Assembly: GCA_002025865.1 (NCBI GenBank)
Contig: MWOR01000151.1
Coordinates: 1-35,567, forward strand
Origin: Prochlorococcus sp. HOT208_60m_813I02
GTDB lineage: Bacteria > Cyanobacteriota > Cyanobacteriia > PCC-6307 > Cyanobiaceae
Reading direction: 5' to 3'
Length of the DNA: 35,567 nt
Shown in pieces: positions 17,672 to 24,978 of the stretch (its first letter is position 1; each line of letters begins with the position of its first letter). The notes beneath the pieces were generated by a model. That model made no database searches. It was not told the DNA's origin and worked only from the letters and a program-made list of their open reading frames with translations. The translations under genes were made by a program, and so were the position numbers.

Positions 17672-17908
17672 TTATTTATCTTTTGAGGCAGAGAGTACTT
17701 TAAGTTCTTTTTTTAGTTCTTTTTCTCTCTCTTCAAGATGTTTTAGTTGAGCTTTAAAAGCATCTTCAAGTCTTACTTTTTGTGTTGTAATTTCATCAAG
17801 CTCTTCTTGATGTTGGTTTTTCCTTAACTCCTTCATTTCACTATCGGAAATAACATATACAGGGCGGTATGAAGGAATTTCAAAAAGAAGATCAAACATT
17901 GAATACAT
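17672..17908 (-). CDS. Small coiled-coil protein (78 aa)
   Basis: Begins MYSMFDLLFEIPSYRPVYVI (a later ATG at 17899 would give MFDLLF). The remainder is a long charged helix: MKELRKNQHQEELDEITTQK, then RLEDAFKAQLKHLEEREKEL, with lysine/glutamate heptads typical of a coiled coil, ending SASKDK. The N-terminal SYRPVYVI stretch might form a short beta-strand. Likely self-assembles; no function can be assigned. It has its own terminator. Confidence 0.75.
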   Translation of the reverse strand: MYSMFDLLFEIPSYRPVYVISDSEMKELRKNQHQEELDEITTQKVRLEDAFKAQLKHLEEREKELKKELKVLSASKDK

Positions 17909-18112
17909 AAGTGACCTTTGAATTAGTACAAATTCAATATCTGATAATTCTTTGAAATATGAAAGGATAAATACCGAAGAAATTGATACGGCAAATACAC
18001 CGAATTTCGGTTTACCTAACTTAACCGCCCAGTATTTACCGATCGAATTTTTAGGTATGTTTTAAACTATTAAGGAGATTAATTTAAAGATCCAAATCAA
18101 AAAAAACTAAAA

Positions 18113-18541
18113 ATGGATTTAAAAATTACTAAAACAGTAGAAATCCCATCCAACGAAATTAAGTGGCGATTTTCCAGATCCTCCGGTCCTGGAGGACAAA
18201 ATGTAAATAAAATTGAAAGCAGAGTAGAGATTATTTTTAATTTAGAAGATTCCAAAGTATTAAATGATTATCAGAAAGAAATTCTTAAAAGAAACTTGAA
18301 AAACAAATTAGTAAATAATAGCTTGCGTTTAGCGGTTCAAGAACACAGAAATCAATTATTAAATAGGCAGCTAGCTTTAATGAAATTTAGTTCAATCATA
18401 AAAAATGCTTTAAATAAACCATTTAAATTAAGAAAATCTACACAGCCTACTAAAGCATCACAAAAGAAAAGAGTTGAGGTTAAGAAAAAACGCGGCGAAT
18501 TGAAAAAAAGTAGACAAAAAGAAAAAATATATCAAATATGA
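18113..18541 (+). CDS. arfB: Ribosome rescue peptidyl-tRNA hydrolase (ArfB/YaeJ type)
   Basis: Frees ribosomes stalled at the end of broken mRNAs by hydrolysing peptidyl-tRNA. The 142-residue protein has the GGQ motif in SRSSGPGGQNVNKIES (G27-G28-Q29), the same motif as class I release factors, and lacks the stop-codon-reading domains. The C-terminal tail is highly basic (KASQKKRVEVKKKRGELKKS), the part that inserts into the empty mRNA channel in ArfB. Length and layout fit the family. ATG start. Relevant because no tmRNA is visible in the window. Confidence 0.93.
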   Translation: MDLKITKTVEIPSNEIKWRFSRSSGPGGQNVNKIESRVEIIFNLEDSKVLNDYQKEILKRNLKNKLVNNSLRLAVQEHRNQLLNRQLALMKFSSIIKNALNKPFKLRKSTQPTKASQKKRVEVKKKRGELKKSRQKEKIYQI

Positions 18542-18613
18542 ATAAACTAAATAAATATTTTCTTCGCAGATTGCAATTAAAGCATGTGATAAATTTAATT
18601 TAATTTTGGTTTA

Positions 18614-18862
18614 TTGAATTCAACTAATGATTTCTGGTTAATTGACTCTAATTTTGTAGGGGTGATACGTTTCTACAAAGATAGAGATTATTCTGATAAA
18701 TCTATTGATTATATGTTTATTGAAGAAGGAATTATTATGGGAATTCATGGAGAAAATCCTCCATTAATGAAAACTAGAAAAAAAATTGTTATTAAAGAAG
18801 CGAGATTATTATGGCAAAAATTGTTAAGTGAAGGTTGGCAAAAAACTAATAAAAAATGGTGA
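18614..18862 (+). CDS. DUF1651-like small protein
   Basis: An 82-residue protein with FWLIDSNFVGVIRFYKDRDY, then a strand-like MFIEEGIIMGIHGENPPLM, and KIVIKEARLLWQKLLSEGW near the end. Order (WLID, RF, basic strand, A..LW..L...GW) fits the DUF1651 family known from Prochlorococcus and Synechococcus; function unknown. The start is TTG (no ATG in a sensible place); no ribosome binding site is obvious, so the start is uncertain. Confidence 0.72.
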   Translation: MNSTNDFWLIDSNFVGVIRFYKDRDYSDKSIDYMFIEEGIIMGIHGENPPLMKTRKKIVIKEARLLWQKLLSEGWQKTNKKW

Positions 18863-18891
18863 GGAACTTCTAGAAAAACTTTTTTTTAATT

Positions 18892-19056
18892 TCAGAAAAT
18901 AAATGAACCTTTAGGGTATAGCCTGGAAATTTTTTCCTGTTGCAAATATTTCTTTTTTTTGACATCGTTTTCATATCTTCTCAACATCATTAGATAGTTT
19001 GTAACTCCAAAAATTATTAAAAACACAATAAATCTTATTCCTGCATCAAAGTTCAT
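18892..19056 (-). CDS. Small membrane protein (54 aa)
   Basis: From ATG at 19056 (preferred over one at 19098, which adds a polar stretch). MNFDAGIRFIVFLIIFGVTN is one transmembrane helix; the remainder is charged and basic (MLRRYENDVKKKKYLQQEK), ending LYPKGSFIF. Predicted to be an inner-membrane protein with a cytoplasmic tail. Function unknown. It lies downstream of the CPBP protease gene on the same strand, about 60 bases away, and could share its transcript. Confidence 0.6.
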   Translation of the reverse strand: MNFDAGIRFIVFLIIFGVTNYLMMLRRYENDVKKKKYLQQEKISRLYPKGSFIF

Positions 19057-19118
19057 ATGAATATTAAGCTTTACTTTAATCTGACAATTACTAATCAAAA
19101 ATCAATCGGTATTTATAT

Positions 19119-19979
19119 CTAATTAAAACTTCTATTAAAAATCTTTTTTGATTGTACGGTATAAAAAATACATAATAAAAGTAATATTAAAATTGCACTA
19201 AAGCTTCCGATTGGGTTTGGAATATTTTTTGTAAAAGGCCCTGCTAAAAAAGAAGGTGTATTTTCTTTGAATTCTATTAATCCGTTATTTAATAAAAACC
19301 AAATACCCACAAGTCCTCCATGAATTCCTATGCAATTCCATAAAGAACCTTTACCTCTAATTTTTACTAATGATAGAAATATCCCAAGTAAAATAAATCC
19401 CAAACGTAATCCTACTACGTTCCAAAAGATCTCATTTGATAAATTATGAACGAAGCTAAAAATTATAGCTTGTAAAGCTATTGATATTTTTGTACCATAT
19501 TCAAATTTTAATTCTTCTAGTAACCAGCCTCTAAAAATTATTTCCTCGGCGAATCCAACACCTAATCCCAGTCCAATAGAATTTAACAATATTATTGGCG
19601 AGAATTCACCTATCCAAGAAATATAATTTTTTTGCAATAGTGGTATCAGAATTAGAATTATTAAAAATAAAGCAAATAAAATACCTTTAGAAAAATTGAA
19701 AAAGTTTTTCAAGAATTTGTCTTTTGTTATCCCAAGAATTATCCAAGCACTTGATTTATTTCGTTTGATATAAAACCAATATGGGAGTAAAAAGATAAAA
19801 AGTAAGAAAGTAATAATAGTACCAATTAATGATAAATTATCTTTTTCAAAATTAAACAATAAAAGTGGCTGAGATAAAGCCCAGCCAATTCCATAAAGAA
19901 TAGGGATAAAAAATATAGTGGATAAAAATCTTGGTCTTAAAAGAAAAAAACTTCTAATTAGTATCATTAAGTTTTTCAT
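19119..19979 (-). CDS. CPBP-family intramembrane metalloprotease (CAAX/Abi type)
   Basis: A 286-residue membrane protein with about seven to eight transmembrane helices. The CPBP motifs are complete: EEIIFR (E145, E146, R150) in FAEEIIFRGWLLEEL, FSFVHN (H178) and IGIHGG (H220). These form the zinc site of Rce1-like proteases. Family roles include prenyl protein processing, bacteriocin self-immunity and membrane protein handling; the substrate here is unknown. ATG start. It follows the small gene at 19993-20193 by 13 bases on the same strand. Confidence 0.9.
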   Translation of the reverse strand: MKNLMILIRSFFLLRPRFLSTIFFIPILYGIGWALSQPLLLFNFEKDNLSLIGTIITFLLFIFLLPYWFYIKRNKSSAWIILGITKDKFLKNFFNFSKGILFALFLIILILIPLLQKNYISWIGEFSPIILLNSIGLGLGVGFAEEIIFRGWLLEELKFEYGTKISIALQAIIFSFVHNLSNEIFWNVVGLRLGFILLGIFLSLVKIRGKGSLWNCIGIHGGLVGIWFLLNNGLIEFKENTPSFLAGPFTKNIPNPIGSFSAILILLLLCIFYTVQSKKIFNRSFN

Positions 19980-19992
19980 TTTAGTTTGAATA

Positions 19993-20193
19993 TTAATTAA
20001 ACCCAGCTTTTGTCTTTATTATTCTAACTATTTGTTCAAAAAGTTTTAGCTTTTTCTTTTTACTATAATTTATGTTTTTTGAAAGATTAGATAAATCTTT
20101 ATAAAATTGCCGAGTTATTTTATCTTCTTTATCACTAGGCCATAGTAAGTCTGAGCCCTCTTCATATTCTTCTTTGTATCTTTCTTTATTCAA
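19993..20193 (-). CDS. Small charged protein (66 aa), unknown
   Basis: Begins MNKERYKEEYEEGSDLLWPS; then a basic helical region (YSKKKKLKLFEQIVRIIKTK) and ends AGFN. Highly charged and soluble. The start is TTG with no clear ribosome binding site, so it is less certain. It is co-directional with the CPBP protease 13 bases downstream, likely in one operon. Confidence 0.5.
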   Translation of the reverse strand: MNKERYKEEYEEGSDLLWPSDKEDKITRQFYKDLSNLSKNINYSKKKKLKLFEQIVRIIKTKAGFN

Positions 20194-20282
20194 ATTTTTT
20201 TTATATCGTAATAATTTAAATTTTACTTATTGCAAATGATTAAAAGTGATGTTTATTAAATTTGTGTATTTATTTAAAATTT

Positions 20283-20372
20283 ATGCTGATTAATCTTTCA
20301 ACTTTAGTTTTTACATTTTTATCTCCATTGCTTATTTTTGCAGTAATAGTATCGGTTTACTTATTTAATTAG
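20283..20372 (+). CDS. Small membrane protein (29 aa), unknown
   Basis: ATG start; MLINLSTLVFTFLSPLLIFA with VIVSVYLFN following. Almost wholly hydrophobic, one transmembrane helix, no charged residues. Its size is that of small photosystem or cytochrome complex subunits, but I cannot match it. Support is only composition and an intact frame. Confidence 0.4.
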   Translation: MLINLSTLVFTFLSPLLIFAVIVSVYLFN

Positions 20373-20400
20373 GAAGTATTTACAAATAAACTTAATTAAT

Positions 20401-20496
20401 TTAAGGGTGTATTATGCCAACTTTTTCTAATGCAAATGATAAAACTGCAATTACAGCCATTAGTGTTAAGACCTTGTTCTTTTTTATGAAATCCAT
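20401..20496 (-). CDS. Small membrane protein (31 aa), MDFI-type
   Basis: ATG start; begins MDFIKKNKVLTLMAVIAVLS and ends with KVGIIHP. Basic start then one helix. The first residues match those of the 36-residue protein at 13189-13299 (MDFIxKN), so both are probably one family of short membrane peptides. Function unknown. Confidence 0.5.
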   Translation of the reverse strand: MDFIKKNKVLTLMAVIAVLSFALEKVGIIHP

Positions 20497-20570
20497 AATA
20501 CATATTAATGATCTATTTATTAAATTCTTATATAAAATAATAAATATTTAAAATTATTATAACAATTACA

Positions 20571-20711
20571 ATGGAACCCATATATATAGGAGATTTAGTT
20601 CCCTCAATAGCTTCTTATAAAAAGATAATTGAAAAATATGATAAAGGTATAAAAGAAGGGGAATTTTATGAAGAACTTATTGGAGGAGATTTTAATTACC
20701 CTGATTGGTAA
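20571..20711 (+). CDS. Small protein (46 aa), unknown
   Basis: ATG start; begins MEPIYIGDLVPSIASYKKII and ends GGDFNYPDW. An acidic, soluble protein with a short helix in the middle (EKYDKGIKEGEFYEEL). Stops 2 bases before the ATG of the next gene (20714), so the pair is likely translationally coupled. Confidence 0.6.
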   Translation: MEPIYIGDLVPSIASYKKIIEKYDKGIKEGEFYEELIGGDFNYPDW

Positions 20712-20713
20712 AT

Positions 20714-20896
20714 ATGCTTACTACAAAAATAACTTTTGCCTTGGCAGATTGGATTAGAGAGTGGCGTAAGTGCCGGGATAAGAATCCTTCTATTGATGAG
20801 TGTGTAAAATTTGTAGAGTGGAAATTGGAAGATTATAAACTTTCTGATAGTGATAAAAGAATAATTGAATCTATTTTGCTCTATGAATCTGAATAA
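20714..20896 (+). CDS. Small protein (60 aa), unknown
   Basis: From ATG at 20714: MLTTKITFALADWIREWRKC, then RDKNPSIDECVKFVEWKLED and ending SILLYESE. Predicted helical and soluble, with several tryptophans and two cysteines. A TTG at 20705 could add three residues but would overlap the previous stop; the ATG immediately after the TAA is more likely. Function unknown. Confidence 0.65.
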   Translation: MLTTKITFALADWIREWRKCRDKNPSIDECVKFVEWKLEDYKLSDSDKRIIESILLYESE

Positions 20897-20989
20897 ATAA
20901 GGGATTATAGAATTTAATTTTTATATTTATCTATAAAAAAACAAAGGATCATTAAAATCCTCTTACAAATTAAGAAAAAAGTAAATCAG

Positions 20990-21332
20990 CATATTTACGG
21001 ATTTACTAAAAATATAAAAAGGAGTAATTTATAAATGTTGAGTTCGGAGGCAATCTAAATGATTGATAGTCCGCCTGAAATTTAGCAAATTCCAAAATAT
21101 AGGAAGCGTATTCCTGAGAATGGGATTATTCGAAAATTAAAGTTCAATCAATTAGTCTGATAAGACTTCGCTTTATAATTACTTGCGACAATAGGGACTG
21201 AAATTATCGAGAGAAATCCCCGAATTCACGTATTCTAGGTTTATGAGTAAATAGACTTTAAAATATGTAATTTTATATCCTGTAAGAAGGAAATCAAATA
21301 TTAAAAAGGACTGTATAAGCAGTCCTTTTTTT
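20990..21332 (+). ncRNA. Unidentified structured RNA or leader, with micro-ORFs
   Basis: No ordinary gene covers 20897-21407. The stretch contains several compact hairpins (AGGAA/TTCCT at about 21101-21115, AGTCT/AGACT at about 21158-21171, CAATC/GATTG at 21051-21064) and ends in a strong intrinsic terminator, as free-standing RNA genes do. I checked by eye for the hallmarks of RNase P RNA (GAGGAAAGTCC), tmRNA (tag coding region, TΨC arm), signal recognition particle RNA and the E. coli-like 6S RNA; none is clear. A cyanobacterial 6S RNA, a Yfr-type RNA or an attenuator ahead of the peptidase gene are all possible. Two tiny frames with good ribosome binding sites lie at 21035-21058 and 21059-21085. 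The 5' end is a guess. Confidence 0.55.
21303..21332 (+). terminator. Intrinsic terminator after the RNA region
   Basis: AAAAAGGACTG (21303-21313) pairs with CAGTCCTTTTT (21320-21330), loop TATAAG, with Ts running to 21332. No gene stop is close upstream; the peptidase ATG is 75 bases downstream. It therefore ends an RNA gene or acts as an attenuator. Confidence 0.9.
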
Positions 21333-21407
21333 GTTTAACAAATTTCTTCTAAACTAGACTTCTTTTTGGATAATATGGATTAATAAAGTGATTAAACATA
21401 TTTCAAA

Positions 21408-22349
21408 ATGAAAGATCAAGTCTTGTTTCCAAAAATTGAAGTACGTGAAAAAGGTTTTTTACAAGTAAGTGATATTCATACTATTTATTGGGAAAGATCT
21501 GGTAATCCAAATGGCAAAAAAATTCTTGTTATTCATGGAGGTCCTGGAGGAGGAAGTCAACCAAGATATAGAAGATACTTTGACCCAGATAAATTCGATA
21601 TTATTCAATTTGACCAAAGAGGTTGCGGTTCTTCAACTCCTTTCTCCGAATTAAAAGAAAATACGACCAATCATTTAGTTGATGATATTGAGAAATTAAG
21701 GATTCTTTTAAAAATAGATACTTGGCATTTGTTTGGTGGATCTTGGGGCTCAACACTTTCACTTATATATGCGATTAAAAATCCCTCAAGAGTTATTAGC
21801 TTAACTTTGCGAGGAATATTTTTATGTAGAAAGTTTGAATTGTTATGGTTCTATCAATATGGTGCAAGTGAGATATTCCCCGATGGATTTGAAGAATATA
21901 TTTCTGTAATACCAAAAGAAGAAAGAAATGATTTAATAAGTTCTTTTTATAAATATCTAACATCTTCAGATGCGAATCTTAGATCAAAAGCAGCAGCAGC
22001 TTGGACAAAATGGGAGCTCTCAACAAGTCATTTAATAAATAAAAAATTTGATTTTGACAAGTCTGAAGTTAATTCTTTTTCAGATGCCTTTGCAAGGATA
22101 GAATGTCATTATTTTATTAATAATATTTTCTTAGAAGATGATTTTATTTTGAAAAACATAAAAACCATTGAATCAATACCAACAAAAATAATTCAAGGAA
22201 GATATGACGTTGTATGTCCTGTCAGGAGTGCTTGGGATTTGAATAAGAAATTAAAAAATTCTGAATTAATTATAGTTAATGATGCTGGGCATTCAATGAG
22301 TGAAGAGGGGATTACAAAAAAACTAATAGAGGTTGTAAAAAAATTGTAG
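21408..22349 (+). CDS. pip: Proline iminopeptidase (alpha/beta hydrolase, S33)
   Basis: Releases N-terminal proline from short peptides in the cytoplasm. The 313-residue protein has the oxyanion motif HGGPGGG (43-49), FDQRGCGSS (68-76) and the nucleophile elbow GGSWGS with S112. The acid D267 lies in GRYDVVCP and the catalytic H295 in DAGHSMSEEG, so the triad is complete. The region TWHLFGGSWGSTLSLIYAI is typical of bacterial Pip. Length is normal for the single-domain family. ATG start. It faces the cluster of tandem large genes, with stops 94 bases apart. The terminator and RNA-like sequence upstream could regulate it. Confidence 0.93.
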   Translation: MKDQVLFPKIEVREKGFLQVSDIHTIYWERSGNPNGKKILVIHGGPGGGSQPRYRRYFDPDKFDIIQFDQRGCGSSTPFSELKENTTNHLVDDIEKLRILLKIDTWHLFGGSWGSTLSLIYAIKNPSRVISLTLRGIFLCRKFELLWFYQYGASEIFPDGFEEYISVIPKEERNDLISSFYKYLTSSDANLRSKAAAAWTKWELSTSHLINKKFDFDKSEVNSFSDAFARIECHYFINNIFLEDDFILKNIKTIESIPTKIIQGRYDVVCPVRSAWDLNKKLKNSELIIVNDAGHSMSEEGITKKLIEVVKKL

Positions 22350-22443
22350 AAACTTTTATATTCTTTCTAAGAAAAATTTTTGGTAAATAATTTCTAAAAG
22401 ATAGTTCGCTTAAGATCATCTAAATTAAAATATAGAATAATAA

Positions 22444-23565
22444 TTAGAAGATAATATCGTTTATAAAAATTTCACCTCCATTAACAGTTAAATAATCTTT
22501 CATCTGATCTTCACTTTGATAATTTGCATATCTAATATTTCCATCATCATGCATTAGTGCTCTTAGATAAGCAGTTCCATCATTTGTTTTCCAGTAAACT
22601 TCATGAATACCATCAGAGTCATAATCTCCTGAAGTTTTAACTTCTAAATTATCTATATAAAGATCATTTTGAAATCTTCTTTGACTATCTAAATCGCTAT
22701 TCTTTATAACCTTACCAATAGCTATAAGTGGGTCCTCATAAATACCAATAACTCTTGTGCCTCCTCCATTGCCATAATCTGAATAATCAATCTGCATTAT
22801 TTCTGGATCTACTTTTATTGATACCCAGCGACCCGATTCTTTATTTGTGAAAATAATTTCTTTTTCTAAATCATTATTTATATCTAAATATCCTTGATAT
22901 TTATAGCTATTTCTTATCTCTTCTGAGATGTCTCCTTTTCTACCATGGAGGTTACCATCAAAATCTTTTATGTAGGAAAGAAGAAAATAATCTCCGTTAT
23001 ATTCAATATTTTTTTTATTAGATAAAATCTCAAAATCCTTATTATCAATATTTTGATTTAGTTTTTCAACATACATAATTGCCTCAGTTCCAAAAGAATC
23101 AACATGTAATGAGCCGTTATCAAGCCAGTCAAGGGCTCCTCTCCAACCTTGATTGTGAGCATATATTAGGACTTCTAATTTTTTATTTAAACTTAAATCT
23201 TGATATTTATTATTTGCAGAAAATAAATATGAGTGGTTTGCATAAGTGAATCCTATTAAATAATCTTCTTGTAACTGAGGATTATTTCTAAATTGATATC
23301 TTGAAATTTCATCTTCTCCCACAAAATCTATTTCCAAGATTCTTGCAGCATCTTTTTTAGCTAATGATCCTAGTTGATATCTTCCGTCATAATTATTTTG
23401 ATATCCTCCTAAAGCTCGATAGTTTCCACTCCCAGCAGATTCAATACTTGCTAGTGTATCTCTGTAAATATTCCAAAGATTAATATCTAATCCAATAAGT
23501 TCTAAATATTTAAGGTTAGATTCTGAAAAATTGTATATTAATTCTTTTAATTGAGAAAGTTCCAA
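22444..23565 (-). CDS. Lysozyme-like domain fused to the shared C-terminal module
   Basis: A 373-residue protein of two parts. Residues about 35-170 resemble the lysozyme-like (transglycosylase/GEWL) fold: IESAGSGNYRALGGY with a candidate catalytic E42, GRYQLG (61-66), NNPQLQE (94-100) and AHNQGWRGALDWL (136-148), the equivalents of E-S-x-G, GxYQ and AYNxG. It may cut peptidoglycan or be a degenerate carbohydrate-binding relative; family identity is inference. Residues about 190-373 are the C-terminal module shared with the next three genes (IKDFDGNLHG, FTNKESGRWVSIKVD, GGTRVIGIYEDPL, then YWKTNDGTAYLRALMHDDGN). This copy lacks about 40 residues in the middle. It starts with TTG and has no signal peptide. 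Last gene of the tandem set. Confidence 0.8.
   Translation of the reverse strand: MELSQLKELIYNFSESNLKYLELIGLDINLWNIYRDTLASIESAGSGNYRALGGYQNNYDGRYQLGSLAKKDAARILEIDFVGEDEISRYQFRNNPQLQEDYLIGFTYANHSYLFSANNKYQDLSLNKKLEVLIYAHNQGWRGALDWLDNGSLHVDSFGTEAIMYVEKLNQNIDNKDFEILSNKKNIEYNGDYFLLSYIKDFDGNLHGRKGDISEEIRNSYKYQGYLDINNDLEKEIIFTNKESGRWVSIKVDPEIMQIDYSDYGNGGGTRVIGIYEDPLIAIGKVIKNSDLDSQRRFQNDLYIDNLEVKTSGDYDSDGIHEVYWKTNDGTAYLRALMHDDGNIRYANYQSEDQMKDYLTVNGGEIFINDIIF
22447..22998 (-). repeat. Shared C-terminal module, copy 1 (short form)
   Basis: About 180 residues. Contains FDGNLHG, SYKYQGYLDIN, GRWV, GGTRVIGIYEDPL, RFQNDLYIDNL and YWKTNDGTAYLRALM. The stretch of about 40 residues beginning GGFLSDG in copy 2 is missing and replaced by a few residues (KVIKNSDLDSQ). 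Confidence 0.85.
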
Positions 23566-23601
23566 ATTAGAAATTTAATTAGAATTACCTACAAATTAGT
23601 T

Positions 23602-24930
23602 TTAAATAATTTCACTAAGGATATCACTATGTCCCTGAGCATTTAAATATTCACTCATTTGATACTCACTTTGATAATTTGCATATCTGATATTTCCATC
23701 ATCATGCATTAACGCTCTCAAATAAGCAGTTCCATCATTTGTTTTCCAATAGACTTCACTGACTCCATCACTATTGTAATCACCTGAATGTTTTGCACTT
23801 AAATTATCTATATCTAAATCATTCTGGAATCTTACCTGACTATTAAGTGCTAAACGATCAATAGTTTCACCGTTAACCTCCACATATCTTTCTTCTTCTG
23901 ATACTCCAAAATTAGCAGGAGCAGGAGTCACTCCATCTGATAAGAATCCACCATTATCTGCTCCTTCAGCAATTAATGGATCTTCATAAATTCCAACAAC
24001 TCTTGTTCCACCACCTGCACCATTATCATCAAAATCAATTTGACCATTATTTGAATCAACTTTTGCTGTAACCCAACGTTTAGAAACCTTATTGGTAAAT
24101 ATTGCTTCAAAAAAACCATCTCCATTAACATCTAACATTCCCTGGTATTTATAGGATGATGCTGTCTCTTCTTGATTGTCTCCTGCATGTAAATTGCCGT
24201 CGTAGTCTTTTATGGAATTAAGAGAAGTTTCTTTTCCTATTTCATAACTGGTAATGGTAACTGGAGTAGAACCAGTGATGCTCGCAAAACCTTTGGAATC
24301 TGCAAAATAAGATGAATTGACATCCGCTACTTTTATTCCAATTACTTTAATTTCTTCAACTATTAAATAATCTTTTTCTGTTGGGCTACCTCCCTCATAT
24401 TGCCAGAGCGGTAAAGTTGAAAAAGCACCATTAATGACTGTGCCATCATAAATATTTGTTGAAGACATTTCATTTACTAAAGATATCCCATCATCAAATA
24501 ATCTCCCAAAAACAGTAAACCCTCCATTTTGACTGTCAAGGAATGTATTATCAGTGAGATTAATAAACCATTGAGATGTTGCACTATTTTCCTGACCAGA
24601 AACTTTTGCCATTGAAATAGTCCATACAAGATTAGAGTTTCCTGGCTCATTTATAACCGGAGGCTTTGTTTCTAATTCATTAATTATTCCATTTTTATAT
24701 ACAAAACCTCCCCCTTGGATTACAAAATCTTTTACAGACCTATGAATTATCGAATTATCATAAGCATTGGAATTTACGTAATATAGAAAATTATCAACTG
24801 TTTCTTGAGTTAATAAATAGTCTTTATTTGTTGGATCATCAAAAAGTTCAACAGAAAAAGTATTTTGAATTGAAGAGGAATTTATTTTTATTGAGATAAC
24901 TGTGCTTCCAGATTTATTATTGTTTGTCAT
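23602..24930 (-). CDS. Cyclophilin-type peptidyl-prolyl isomerase fused to the shared C-terminal module
   Basis: A 442-residue protein. Residues about 20-200 are a cyclophilin: VDNFLYYVNSNAYDNSIIHR, DFVIQGGGF, then ATSQWFINLTDNTFLDS and GGFTVFGRLFDDG. The active-site residues corresponding to human CypA R55, F60, Q63, Q111 and F113 are kept as R64, F69, Q72, Q120 and F122, so catalytic activity is likely. Normal bacterial cyclophilins are cytoplasmic or have a Sec signal; here the N-terminus (MTNNNKSGST) has none and residues 228-442 are the shared module instead. I infer an exported foldase acting outside the cell or on the surface. ATG start; 36 bases separate it from the next gene downstream. 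Confidence 0.9.
   Translation of the reverse strand: MTNNNKSGSTVISIKINSSSIQNTFSVELFDDPTNKDYLLTQETVDNFLYYVNSNAYDNSIIHRSVKDFVIQGGGFVYKNGIINELETKPPVINEPGNSNLVWTISMAKVSGQENSATSQWFINLTDNTFLDSQNGGFTVFGRLFDDGISLVNEMSSTNIYDGTVINGAFSTLPLWQYEGGSPTEKDYLIVEEIKVIGIKVADVNSSYFADSKGFASITGSTPVTITSYEIGKETSLNSIKDYDGNLHAGDNQEETASSYKYQGMLDVNGDGFFEAIFTNKVSKRWVTAKVDSNNGQIDFDDNGAGGGTRVVGIYEDPLIAEGADNGGFLSDGVTPAPANFGVSEEERYVEVNGETIDRLALNSQVRFQNDLDIDNLSAKHSGDYNSDGVSEVYWKTNDGTAYLRALMHDDGNIRYANYQSEYQMSEYLNAQGHSDILSEII
23605..24249 (-). repeat. Shared C-terminal module, copy 2 (full form)
   Basis: About 215 residues. Key features: YDGNLHAGD, YKYQGMLDVNGDG, GGGTRVVGIYEDPLIAEG, GGFLSDGVTPAPANFGVSEE, RLALNSQVRFQNDL, and the near-terminal YWKTNDGTAYLRALM followed by HDDGNIRYANYQSE. 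Ends DILSEII. Confidence 0.85.
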
Positions 24931-24978
24931 AAATAAAAATTATTTTTTTTTATAAAATTTTATTATTTATTTTAATAA

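Noticed and set aside
17922..18065. Plus-strand frame with protein-like composition (NTEEIDTANTPNFGLPNLTA)
   Set aside because: No ATG or GTG start; only TTG (17952) or ATT is available and there is no ribosome binding site. Kept as a low-probability candidate for a 37-residue protein.
20990..21332. tmRNA, RNase P RNA, SRP RNA or a cobalamin riboswitch
   Set aside because: Tag-coding sequence, GAGGAAAGTCC core, SRP apical motif and B12 box were each looked for and not seen. By-eye reading cannot exclude divergent forms.
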